From Escarpia spicata (taxonomy: Eukaryota; Annelida; Polychaeta; Sabellida; Siboglinidae), in assembly GCA_963995525.1 (NCBI GenBank), contig OZ023209.1:16461353-16525352 (forward strand): a stretch of DNA of 64,000 nt. Reading direction: 5' to 3'. How positions within the stretch are numbered: position 1 is the first letter of the stretch; every line of letters starts with the position of its first letter. Positions 45,871 to 56,410 of this stretch are shown here, one piece after another. A program made the position numbers and the translations under genes. The notes below the pieces were generated by a model, which saw only the letters and a list, made by a program, of their open reading frames with translations, did not search any database and was not told the origin of the DNA.

Positions 45871-47736
45871 ACGGTCTTTCCCTGATGCAAGTTTAGGCGA
45901 AGCGCGTGAATAATGGATTTGTGAGTGATGTGATTTTGATTTTCAAAAACGTCGCGTCAACATAAATGTCAATTTGCATCTATTCGCTAGGTGGCACCAC
46001 ATATACCTTAAGGATTTAGATTGTTTTGCTCCTGTATCGGTATGTGTTGGAGGATTATTTTTCAATGATAATATTCGTTTGACCAAAAATGGACTTACGC
46101 AGTTTTGACTATAGACGTTATGCATGTACGCATGTATGCATGTATGTATGTATATATTATGTAAGTATATATGTATGGCCGTAAGGTTGTAGAATGTTTT
46201 GGGTTTTACAACAACGCTGAAGAAAAGTAACGCTTTTATGTTCTTGAAATTCTCCGTGGTGTAAGGGTTTTCATTGATTGTATGGTAAACAAACTGTTCG
46301 CGACGTAAAGCGTAACTTAAAACAATCGTAGAAACCATGTGCGCGTGGCGAGTACTTTGGGAAACCGGTCCCTGCATCTATGTACGTACGTTTGACCTTT
46401 GCTGAAGCTTTTGCGTCCGGACTGCTGAAGACGGACATTTTACGTAGTGAAATTAAATTGGTTAGTTCCACACAATTGCTGGATTTTGCATTAGGTACAT
46501 GACCAGCGGGATACACCGGTGGCTGGGAGTTAAACACGACATATACAACTTTTTGAGGAACAACGAACTTGTGAAACCTTGTTTTGGGGCGTATTTTCGC
46601 TGCGCCAGTGTTGTCTTTTTGGATCGTTCGATTAGCGTAAGCATTTCACTCAAAACCCCTTATCAAACAATCTGTTTACTCTCTCAGTTGGTAGTATTCA
46701 CGTATGACTATTTCTGACATTGTGTAATCGGCATACATCTGAACATGACACTTCAATAGCAGCGACCAGTAGTATTGTGATGATGATCCCTACTTATAGA
46801 CCGACCGGTCCATGCCGTCCCCGAATTTGGAATACTATAACGTGACTCTGTCATAGGTCACTAGTTAAGCATCAGTTGAGCCAACAGGTCACGTAGTCAT
46901 AATGTCAGGCATATATGTCTTCCAGTGAGATGGCTCTTTTAAACTGCCCTATTCAGACTGTCCGCCTTTTGTTTTCCAGGTACTCGTTCCGACATATGTT
47001 GTAGTCGGCGACACGCCTGTCTCCACTCTCTGACATCTGGTGTTATAGAGTTATGTCGTACCGCTAATTTCCCTCGGATATTGGCATGTACTCTTTTCAC
47101 ATTGCCAATCATTACGTCACAGATGGGATTAGGGAGACACAACACTTTGCATTTCCCCGAGAACATAGGCGACCCAATTACGCAACGAGCAGTACGAGAG
47201 CAATTTCGGTGGATTTATCTAGCAGCACGAGAACCCGTCTCTCTCCAGTGAACTGACAAGTATGAATTAAGTCACACCTCACAATGATGCAAGTGCACCC
47301 AGTGTCTCTAAGAACTTTCACCAGTTTACCATCCACAAAACCGTTTACAATTGTAATTTGGACAGGGAGTGAGAACCATCGCTTTCTACGATGTGGGAGG
47401 TAAGATTATATTCCACATTGATAATGTGGTTGTGCTGAGGATTAGATTTGTCTGCGATCATACCTGCGCTACCCACAACGGAATTATGATTACCTGGTTT
47501 CTGTGTGTGGCCGGTACGAGCGCATAAGAAACACTGCATAGGCTCACGGGATGAAGGAATACTAGGTCTCCTATAATAGGAGTCTCGGACGAAAAGACGA
47601 CTTCCCTTTGTTAGTTGCATCCTGTTTAGGACGGGAGTTGTTCTGCCTCTCATTCTACTTATAGTCCACGACTTTTATGGTTTGAAATGGAACAATTTGC
47701 AACAGAAGCTATTTCAAGTGTTTTGATTACATTGAA

Positions 47737-50677
47737 GGAGGAGGGTAGGCGTCAGGAAGGGCATCCGGCCGAAAAAAACCTGCCACAAATAATTTCAAGC
47801 AGAGTCGAAATAGAAAAGAGTTTACAGCTAGGGCATTCCTGTAAGTGATACGCAGCGCAACCACCCCGTGCTTGCAAAACATATGCGAAGGGGTAAACAA
47901 ACGATTACAATAGTAACGATGAACATTGGAACTTTGACTGGAAAGAGCCGAGAAGTTGCGGACATGATGAAATCTCGTCGACTGGACGTGTTATATCTGC
48001 AAGAGACCAGAACGGGAGGAATCCAGGCAAAGTAACTAGGGTTTTGATGCAAGCTATTCTACAGTGGTACCAGTAGCGATTAGTGTGAAAAACCATCAAG
48101 ACAAGGTACTGAAAGTCCAGAGAATTTCTGATAGAATGATAACTATCAAGCTGGTACTGGCAGAGGTAGTGTGGAACATAGTGACAGCATACGCTCCACA
48201 AGTGGGTTGTGAAGATATGGTTAAAGAGGCATTCTGGAACCAACTGGAGGCACTGTTGACATGACTTCCAACTAGGGAGGGCCTGGCCCTAGCAGAAGAC
48301 CCAAACGGCCACATTGGAGAAGATAGGATGGGGTTTGGAAGATGGCATGGAGGATTCTCTGTGGGAGATAGAAAAGAGGAGGGAGAAAGAGTATTGCATC
48401 TGGCAGAGGCGTTTGACATGGCCATAGCAAATACCTTCGTCCAGACGAAGAGAGAGCATTTGCTGACATACAGCAGTGGAGTAACCAAAACAATGATTGA
48501 TTACATCCTGATAAGGAAAGACAACATGAGAGGTGTGACAAACTGCACGGCAGTTCCCGGATAATCTTTAGCAACGCAGCACAGGACACTAGTGATGGAC
48601 ATGAAAGTAACTAGAAGGAGGACGACACCAAGGACAAGAACCAAAAGAATAAGATGGTGGAAACTGAAGGAGGAGGAAGTCAGAGATCCATTCATTTACA
48701 AGATTAAGAAACAGCTGACTGCATCGCAGACTGAAGAAAGGATCATACCATGGACAGAGATGTACCCAAATATAATGCAGCTTGCAAAAGAGGAGCTTGC
48801 ACAATCAACACCTGGCAGATATATTGAGACGGAGTCGTGGTGGTGAGATGAGAAGGTGCAGGAGGCGGTCGCAGAGAAAAGAAAGAGGTACAAGAAATGT
48901 CAAGCATCAAGAAGAAAATCGGGTGAGATACAAGGAAGCAAAGAAAGAAAGCAAGCGGGCAGTTGCAGTAGCCAAGGATAAGGCGTGCGGGCAGTTGTAC
49001 GAGGAACTGAAGGGGAAAGAAGGAAAATAAAGGATGTGCTGGCTGACAAACATCAGGAAGAGGAGATCAGCGGACATAGTAAGGGTAGCCTTTGTCAAAG
49101 ATGGGGCACTGCTCACCCAGGACGTAGAGATACGGGAGAGATGGAAGAATTACTTCCATGAAATCTTAAATGTCGAAAATTAAAGTCAGGAATTGGCAGG
49201 GACCCAAGTAGTAGCCCAATTGAAGAACTCAAACCTGAGGAGGTGCGGACACAGATGGGTAATATGAAAAACAAGGCGTGTGGACCAGATGAACTACCGA
49301 TGGATGTAGCGCTCAACAAGAAAGGTAGAAGTACTAAGCCAGGCGTTGAGAAGTGGTATCCCAGATGAATGGAGAAAAAGCGTGATTGCACCAATCTACA
49401 AACAGAAAGGAGACCCTTTATATTGTAACAACTTCCGGGGGATCAAAAGTTTTAGCCACACTCTGAAGCTCTGGGAGAGGGTGACAGAGAGGAGGTTGAG
49501 AGGAATGGTGGAGATAAATGAAAGGCAGTATGGATTCCAACCGGGAAAGTCGACAGTGCAAGCGTTGTTCTGCTTCAGGATGCTCCAAGAGAAACATAGG
49601 GAGTTCAGAAAGGGTCTACACATGGTGTTTGAGGACCTGGGGAAGGCAAATGACAAAGTTCCTAGAGAGCTGATCTGGTATTGCATCCAAAAGAAGAGCA
49701 TACCAAAATACTACAGTAACATCATAAAGGACATGTATGAAGTGTGTACTGCAAGCATCATGACAAATGCTGGAAAAACAGAGGAAATCAAGATTGAAGT
49801 TGGTCTACACCAGGGGTCGGCCCTTAGTCGTTTACTTGTTATCATTATCCTGGACGTGATTACAGAGGAGATCAAGGAGCAGACACCCTGGGCTATGTTG
49901 TTATCATTATCCTGGACGTGATTACAGAGGAGATCAAGGAGCAGACACCCTGGGCTATGTTGTTATCGTTATCCTGGACGTGATTACAGAGAGATCAAGG
50001 AGCAGACACCCTGGACTATGTTGTTCGCAGATGACCGGGTGTTGTGTGATTCAGACGCAGGTAGGATAGAAGATAGATTGGACAAATGCAGAGAAAAATG
50101 GAGCGATGTGGGCTAAAGATCAGCAGAATGAAGACGGAACACCTTCTGTCAGTGGGGCACATAGAGCGAGGCGGTGAAGATGAAAAAGTATGGGTCTCAG
50201 GAAAAGGTAAACCTCCCAACTGTACATACCTTTAAGTACTTTGGCTCTGTTATAGACAAGGAGAGAGGTGCCAGTCAAGAAACTGAGAACCGAGTTTAAA
50301 GGGGTGATCTAGGTGGAGGGAACTATTTGGAGTGATATGTAAAAAGAAGCTGCACCAAAAGATGAAAGTCCTGCTCTACAAAACGGTAATTAGGCCGACA
50401 CTATTCCACGGCTGTGAAACGTGGCCACTGTCGACAAGAGACGAAAGACGACTGGCAATAACGGAGATGACAATGATTATATGGGCAATGGGTGTAAGTC
50501 TACAGGAGCACCGGAGAAAGGAGGACATCTTGAAAGAAGCCGATGTGGACAGCATTGTTGTCACCATGAGGAGAAGAAGGCGGAAGTTTATGTGAAAAGA
50601 AGGAAAGAAAGGAAAGACGTAAAAGCCACATGGAGATGAAGATAGAGGGGAAACGAGCGAGAGGGAGCCCAAGTTGA
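47737..50677 (+). mobile_element. RTE-type LINE, near full length, broken
   Basis: Starts at 47737 with GGAGGGTAGGCGTCAGGAAGGGCATCCGGCC, typical of the 5' region of RTE elements. An endonuclease follows: TMNIGTLTGKSREVADMM near 47920, LYLQETR, TAYAPQVGC near 48185, DPNGHIGED near 48300, GVTKTMIDYILIRKD near 48480. Reverse transcriptase: NMKNKACGPDELPMD near 49260, NNFRGIKSFSHTLKLWERV near 49425, YGFQPGKSTVQALFCFRMLQ near 49530. Then GLHQGSALSRLL near 49800, LFADDRVL at 50021-50045 and YGCETW-like HGCETWPLS near 50408. A 62-bp tandem triplication sits just before FADD. No intact ORF. Confidence 0.88.
49836..50020. repeat. 62-bp tandem triplication inside the RTE polymerase
   Basis: Three copies start at 49836, 49898 and 49960; the third is one base shorter. 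The unit begins TTGTTATCATTATCCTGGAC. Because 62 is not a multiple of three, each extra copy shifts the frame just upstream of the FADD catalytic motif. Confidence 0.95.
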
Positions 50678-50868
50678 AATGGCAGAAGAGCATTCATACA
50701 TAAATATCCATCTCTGTCTATGACCGGGTACTCAGTCATACAGCTGAGTGAACTGAAACAACGTAGAGGGAATAAACTTGCCCTAGGTTCGACACGGCAG
50801 CACAGGATCCGAAACTGAGTTCTCTCAATTGAGACTCCTGTTCCACTACGCTCCACCGAAACAATATT
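50678..50868 (-). mobile_element. tRNA-derived SINE, fragment 4
   Basis: Reverse complement of the 5' half of the SINE: GCTCCACCGAAACAA-side head, B-box remnant TTTCGGATCC, and body CAGCTGTATGACTGAGTACCCGGTCATAG. It lies directly against the 3' end of the RTE LINE. Confidence 0.8.
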
Positions 50869-51179
50869 AATTGAGGTAAAATCGCTGTATTACGTACTCA
50901 TTAATATCACAATTGGTAATATATTATGCTAATTACTAAAACATCCACAACAATTCCGACTAAATGTCTTTTTTGAAACCAGAACCAGCATCTGAATGTC
51001 ATGAAATAATTATAACTTAAAACTAAAAAATAGAAGACTTAAAACCCTAGTATATTACCAAGATTTATTTAGATTTTTTCTCTCCATCGACAAATGCATG
51101 ACTACTCATCGTCTATCTCGTCATCACTGACGTAACTCTAGAGTTTCTTTCAACACCCTGAGCCACGGCATTGACTACT
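50869..51179. other. Intergenic, no feature recognised
   Basis: AT-rich linker between the SINE fragment and the nuclease-like remnant. Confidence 0.35.
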
Positions 51180-52560
51180 TACAGGGAAGACTCAAAGTTG
51201 TTCTTGCGGCATGTGCACATTGCGGAACTGCAATCTGTGGAACAGTTACACATGATTACGTGCACCAGGGCGTCAGGTGCTGGAGGCAGGTCAGTCATGG
51301 CGAAAAGACGATAACCGTCGCTCAACTTCCATTCCCAACCTTCTGGTCTGACTCCTACACTTGCTGGTACACCCGCATGCTGTGATAGCGTGCTGCTGAA
51401 AATGTCGGAAATAAGGTCTTTGGCTGAATGTGCGAACTCTTGAACGACACCTTCTCACAAAACCTTCTGTATATCTCAAAAAAATTTCATTCTTCCGGAT
51501 TCTGTTGTAAAGGCACAGAAGCACCATTTCACCTTCTGATACAACATGCTCTGTTGAAACATCGTGCGCCCCAAACTGTTCAGCTTGCCTCTGGTGCTGG
51601 CTGGACCCAACTTTTTTTCAGATGTTTTTTTTTTAAGGTATAGCCAGAAAATGATGTTACATCCTAATATAGCAAAGGTGAACATGACATTGTTACACAC
51701 ATCTTGGCCTAGCTGGTCTGTTACGGTCTCTGTGTTCCCCACACAGTCCTACTTTGTGGTTGACTTTGCCTCACTGTGTATGAACAAGTTGTGTGCATTT
51801 GGGTCAGCATGGAAGCAGAGGAGGACAACAAGATATGAGTTACCACTCAACAGAACAGTGTTGTCCGTCGTTGGAGACTTGACTTCTGTCTGCAAAATCA
51901 GCTGGTGTGCATCATCCTGAGCAGGTTTGGTTTGACATTCTATGCTACAAGTGTCCGCTGAACAAATTGATAAAATTGTGCTCGTTGTTTTTGTTTGCTA
52001 GGAATACCTTATTTACCGTCATCGTCATATCATCAGTGAACGTAACGTCCGCATCAATTTGTCCTTCCACTCGTTTCTTACGTGCGTATGTTTAGTGGAT
52101 GGATTGTGATGTCCATCAAAGACAATGATGGACTGACCAAATTTCCATGTCAGGTTGTCACAGTACAGCATACATAGCCCTCGATATCTGGGAATACTAC
52201 TTGGCTATGGGAAGCAATGGGACAACGCCCCAACACAGAACTTCACCGATTGCACTTGCAATGTTGGGTGTGAACTTACACCAACTGACGTCAGCAAATA
52301 CATTTATTTTCAAACAGAGCCGGTTGGTGGCTCAATCGAACTTGCTACGACAATTAGACGACGCTCTTGGTTCATCCTAACCACGGTTACCGCCAACACG
52401 CACGGTTTATTTTGACTGAAGTATGACAGATCGGACGAATACTGTATGGCAGGTTTACCCGTCATGGTGATCTGGCCAATGGCCTTCGCGCAATCCTCAT
52501 CGACAGTGGAGCTAGTACGCACACCAGCCATGACGCTCCTAACAAGAGGTTTGCACGTAC
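51180..52560 (-). pseudogene. Degraded PIN/XPG-like nuclease of a dispersed invertebrate family
   Basis: Minus strand. From 52560: a stretch containing FVVASSIEPPTGSV-like text, then IIVFDGHHNPS near 52105-52135, then an Asp-Asp-Ala-His-Gln-Leu-Ile-Leu-Gln block near 51895. The next block, normally an acidic E-D-T-D-L-L-V-L-L, survives only as SGNSYLVVLLCFHAD near 51800-51840. QDVCNNVMFTFAILGCNIIFWLY follows near 51640-51715, and a Cys-rich end near 51190-51260. The order of FDG, a double Asp and an acidic strand before VLL suggests a PIN/XPG-type metal-dependent nuclease; key acidic residues are lost here. Related proteins are common and often multicopy in molluscs and other invertebrates (from memory). 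Confidence 0.4.
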
Positions 52561-53369
52561 CGCCCTGGAAAAGTACTTTCTCTATCAGGGTATGCTCCTG
52601 TGCTTTTGATGCATAGATGAACTATAGTATCGCGAATCCTTCAAACCAGATCCACCCATCGGGTGACCTATGCTCCCAAGACTCCAAGAGAAGTCATATC
52701 CATGTGGAAGACACCCTATCTTTATTATCGCTTACATTGTTATCATAGTTTGTTTACCAAGATATACGCGTACATCGCTGTTTTTTATTAGTACACTATC
52801 GTCAGGGAACGATTTGACTGAACATAATTGTTAAATTGAAGTGTAGGCGCATGTAGACAGTGTGAAAGTGGCATTACACAGGCCATATCGTCTCCGCATG
52901 GGTGCTCTGGGTTGGCCCTGCAGATGTCAGACTTTGGCTTTTGCTTATATATAATATAATATCCATATTCATCTTTTTATGATTATTATCCCTGAATTTG
53001 CCGGCATGTGTCAGGTTCAGTCGTTTGCTTAGATATATTAATATTTTTGTTATGAATTCCTCCTTTCAAGTTTCAATCTTCATGAAACTGAATAGATCTA
53101 TGCTACTTCGAAAATATACATTTATTTTTCTTAAAAAAATTTATCATTCCAGACCTCGACGGCCTTGATGACCCGAACGTTAACGGCGCTAGCCAAAGCA
53201 TGTCTAGGTTTGCCGTACGGTCCCAGGCTGTCTGCGTAAATGCCACGGTTTTAGGTATCAATAGTATTTAACGTGAGATAAATGTGAAATATTTATTCCT
53301 TGTTTTGAGTTACTTCCCTGATTTTCTTTGTTACATACTTTTGCTATCTTTTATATGTATCATCATTGT
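52561..53369. other. Intergenic, no feature recognised
   Basis: AT-rich; no gene, RNA or repeat supported. Confidence 0.35.
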
Positions 53370-55048
53370 AATCAACACACTTGAAATAGCTTCTGTTGCA
53401 ATTTGTTCCATTTCAAACCATAACAGTCGTGGACTATAAGTAGAATGAGAGGCAAAGCAACTCCCTTCCTAAAAAGGATGCGACTAACAAAGGGAAGTCG
53501 TATTTTCGTTCGAGCAGAAACTCCGGATATAGGAGACCTAGTATTCCGTCACCCCGTGAGCCTATGAAGTGTTTCTTATGCGCTCGTACCGGCCACACAC
53601 AAGGCTGTGAATCGTCCGACAGGAAAACGTCGCCAGTTTTTTCCTGGTAAACCAGGTAATCATAATTCCGTTGTGGATAGCGCAGGTATGATCGCAAACA
53701 AACCTAATCCTCATCACAACCACATTATCGATGTATAATATAATCTTAGCTCCCAAATCGTAGAAAGTGATGGTTCTCACTCCCTATCCAATTTTCCAAT
53801 TGTGAACGGTTTTGTGGATGGTAAACTGGTGAAAGTTCTTAGAGACACTGGGTGCACTTGCATCATTGTGAGGTGTGACTTAATTCATACTTGTCAGTTC
53901 ACTGGAGAGAGACGGGTTCTCGTGCTGCTAGATGATTCCACCGAAATTGCTCTCGTACTGTTCGTTGCGTAATTGGGTCGCCTATGTTCTCTGTGAAATG
54001 CGAAGTGTTGTGTCTCCCTAATCCCATCTGCGACGTAATCATTGTTAATGTGAAAGGAGTACATGCCAATATGCGGGGGAAATTAGCGGTACGACATGAC
54101 TCGATAACACCAGACATAGATTCCTACCTTGCAGAGGAAAAAACTAAGGTAGGAGAATCCTCTAGTTCCATACGTGAAATACGTGATGTGAGAGAATGCA
54201 CACACGCATGTCCGACGCAGGGTCACGGTAGTATGACAGAGGAAATGAAAATTGCTGTGTTAGATTTGAGAAAAGAGCTGTTGTGCCTCAAACGGCAGTA
54301 CCAGGATATTGCAACTGAGTAGAATTGAAGCAAGAGCTTAGAGAGAGTAAGTAGAACCTACGACTCGCAAGAAAAGGCAAAGAAGGGAAGGGAGAAAAGA
54401 CCGTTGACACTATCGCTGGGCGACATATTTCAGGAAGACTGGGAGAGAGAGAGAGAGAGAGAGAGATAAGGAGAAAGCGAAACATGTATGTGGATTACAT
54501 CATATGTCTTTTTGCGGAGAGATGGGCTCCACCAAATGTCGGAGAATGGAGAAAGGCGTGTCGCCAATTACAATATATGTCGGAACGAGTACCTGGAAAG
54601 GCGGACAATCAGAATAGGGCAGTCTCAAGAGAGCCATCTCACAGGAGGACAAACTGTATATGCCTGACATTCTGACTTAGTGACCTGTTGTCTCAACTGA
54701 TGCTTAGCGGCTGACCTAAGTCAGAGTCTTGTTGCCGTATTCCAAATTCGGGCACGGCATGGACCGGTCGGTCTATAAGTAGGGATCATCATCACAACTA
54801 CTGGACCCTGCTATTGAAGCGATTATACAATGCCATAAATGGTCATACGTGAGTACTATCAACTGAGAAAGTAAACATATTGTTTGATAAAAGGGTTTTG
54901 AGTGAAATGCTTACTATAATCGAACGATCCAAAAACACACCACTCGCGCAGCGAAAACACGCCACAAAAACAAGGTTTCACAAGTTTGTTTTTCCTCAAA
55001 AAGCATTATATGTCGTGTTTAACTCCCAGCCACCTGTGTATCCGCTGC

Positions 55049-55711
55049 TCGCCTTTTTACTCGACAGGCTCGTTGTGAAAGTGCGACACGTATTCTTCGC
55101 GAACTGCACTGGCTACCTATTCAACAGCGCTGTTCTTATGTACAAGGCGCTGCACGAAGACCTCTCGCCTGTCTACATGCAGAAACTCGCGCGTGTCTAC
55201 ATGCCAGCCAGACGTCTTCGGTCTGCTGACTCGAACTCACTAGTTGTTCCGAGAACACGCAGCTGAGCCGGTGACTTTACATTTGCTCACGCAGCGGAAG
55301 CAGTGTGGAACGCTCTGCCGTCAAGCGTTATCAGCAAAACATCACTGGAATCATTTAAATCTTTCTTGAAGACTCACTTGTTCGCTGCATCGTATATGTA
55401 ACTCGGACGCTTACCAATACTATTTTACCATAGTTGATTGATGTTTAACGTTTATTTATTATTTATATATCTATTTATTTACTTTACATATACATTTTAG
55501 CATAATTTATTGATGTTTACGTTAATTTTAGTTTATTTATTAAAATAATAATAATAATATGATATTAACTATTTTATTTTATGATATTTCTATGATATAA
55601 CAACTATTGTTTTGTATTCAAATGCATGGTTTTAACTACATTTGTATATTGTTGTAAAGCGCTGTAAGCAATAATTTTATTTGATGTGGCGCTTAATAAA
55701 ATAAAATATTA
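55049..55711 (+). mobile_element. LINE 3' fragment inserted in the Gypsy arm
   Basis: Reads CTGYLFNSAVLMYKALHEDL, a shifted form of the common LINE C-terminus, then RRLRSADSNSLVVPRTRS, and after a stop EAVWNALPSSVISKTSLESFKSFLKTHLF to 55385. An AT-rich 3' end with GCGCTTAATAAAATAAAAT follows. The flanks ATCCGCTG (left, ~55040) and ATCCCGCTG (right, ~55712) fit a target-site duplication, and the uninterrupted site is present in the left arm near 46510. Confidence 0.8.
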
Positions 55712-56039
55712 TTATGATCCCGCTGGTCATGTATCTAACGCAAAATCCAGTAATTGTGTGCAACTAGCCAATTTAATTTCACTAAATAAAATGCCCGTCT
55801 TCAACATCGTTACATAAACACCATCGTTGTTTCAGCAAACGTCAAACGTTCAGACATAGTTGCAGGGGCCGGTTTCCTGAAGTACTCGCCACGAGCACGT
55901 GGTTTCTACTATTGTTTTAAGTTACGCTTTACGGTGCGAATTATTGATTTATCATACAATCAATGAAAACCCTTACGGAGAATTTAAAGAACGTAAAAGT
56001 GTTACTTTACTTCCGTGTTGTTGTAAAGAAAATCCCAAA

Positions 56040-56310
56040 AATTCGACAACCGTACGGCCATACATACATATATACATACATGCATACTTGCATACATGCA
56101 TAAACGCATGCATATATGCATACGTACAGACATACATGCATACATACATACATACATACATACATACATACATACATACATACATACATACACAATACAT
56201 ACATACATACATACATACATACGTACATACGTACATACGTACATACGTACATACGTACATTCGTACATACGTACATACGTACATACGTACATGCATACAT
56301 ATCGTCGTTT
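56040..56310. repeat. (ACAT)n / (ACGTACAT)n microsatellite
   Basis: ACAT units followed by about a dozen ACGTACAT-type octamers. It corresponds to the inverted ATGT arrays at 44800-44945 and 46120-46170. Confidence 0.95.
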
Positions 56311-56410
56311 GGGCAATATAATAGATAACCAGCACTTAATTAGAGAATACGGTTGGTTATGTTGTTTACTTTGATGCGTGACATTGAACCAACTCTTCAT
56401 TTGCAGCATT

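Larger units (their letters stand above)
44586..47736 (-). mobile_element. Ty3/Gypsy-like gag-protease remnant, left arm of an inverted pair
   Basis: Minus strand from 47736. A basic stretch leads to a zinc knuckle (CFLCARTGH, near 47480-47520), then an aspartic-protease region that has kept LVKVLR just after 47330. It has also kept its late part, SGKCKVLCLPNPICDVMIGNVK, near 47100-47160. The non-coding part carries a TATAAGTAGGG motif (complement near 46790-46800) and an ATGT microsatellite. The whole is an inverted, ~85% similar-looking copy of 53370-56410. No reverse transcriptase or integrase is present. An unrelated ~1.2 kb piece (about 44946-46119) interrupts the microsatellite. Confidence 0.75.
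53370..56410 (+). mobile_element. Ty3/Gypsy-like gag-protease remnant, right arm of an inverted pair
   Basis: Plus strand. Basic Arg/Lys stretch, a broken zinc knuckle (CALVPATHK-type frame near 53580), then an aspartic protease. NGFVDGKLVKVLRDTGCTCI at about 53800-53860 holds the active-site motif DTG, followed by LVLLDDST and LCLPNPICDVIIVNVKGVHAN to 54080. The region 54118-54535, absent from the left arm, adds a charged coiled-coil-like stretch and a GA run. Then ERWAPPNVGEWRKACRQLQYMSERVPGK near 54520-54600 and a TATAAGTAGGG motif near 54773. A LINE fragment (55049-55711) interrupts it, and an ACAT/ACGTACAT microsatellite follows. No reverse transcriptase or integrase. Confidence 0.75.
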
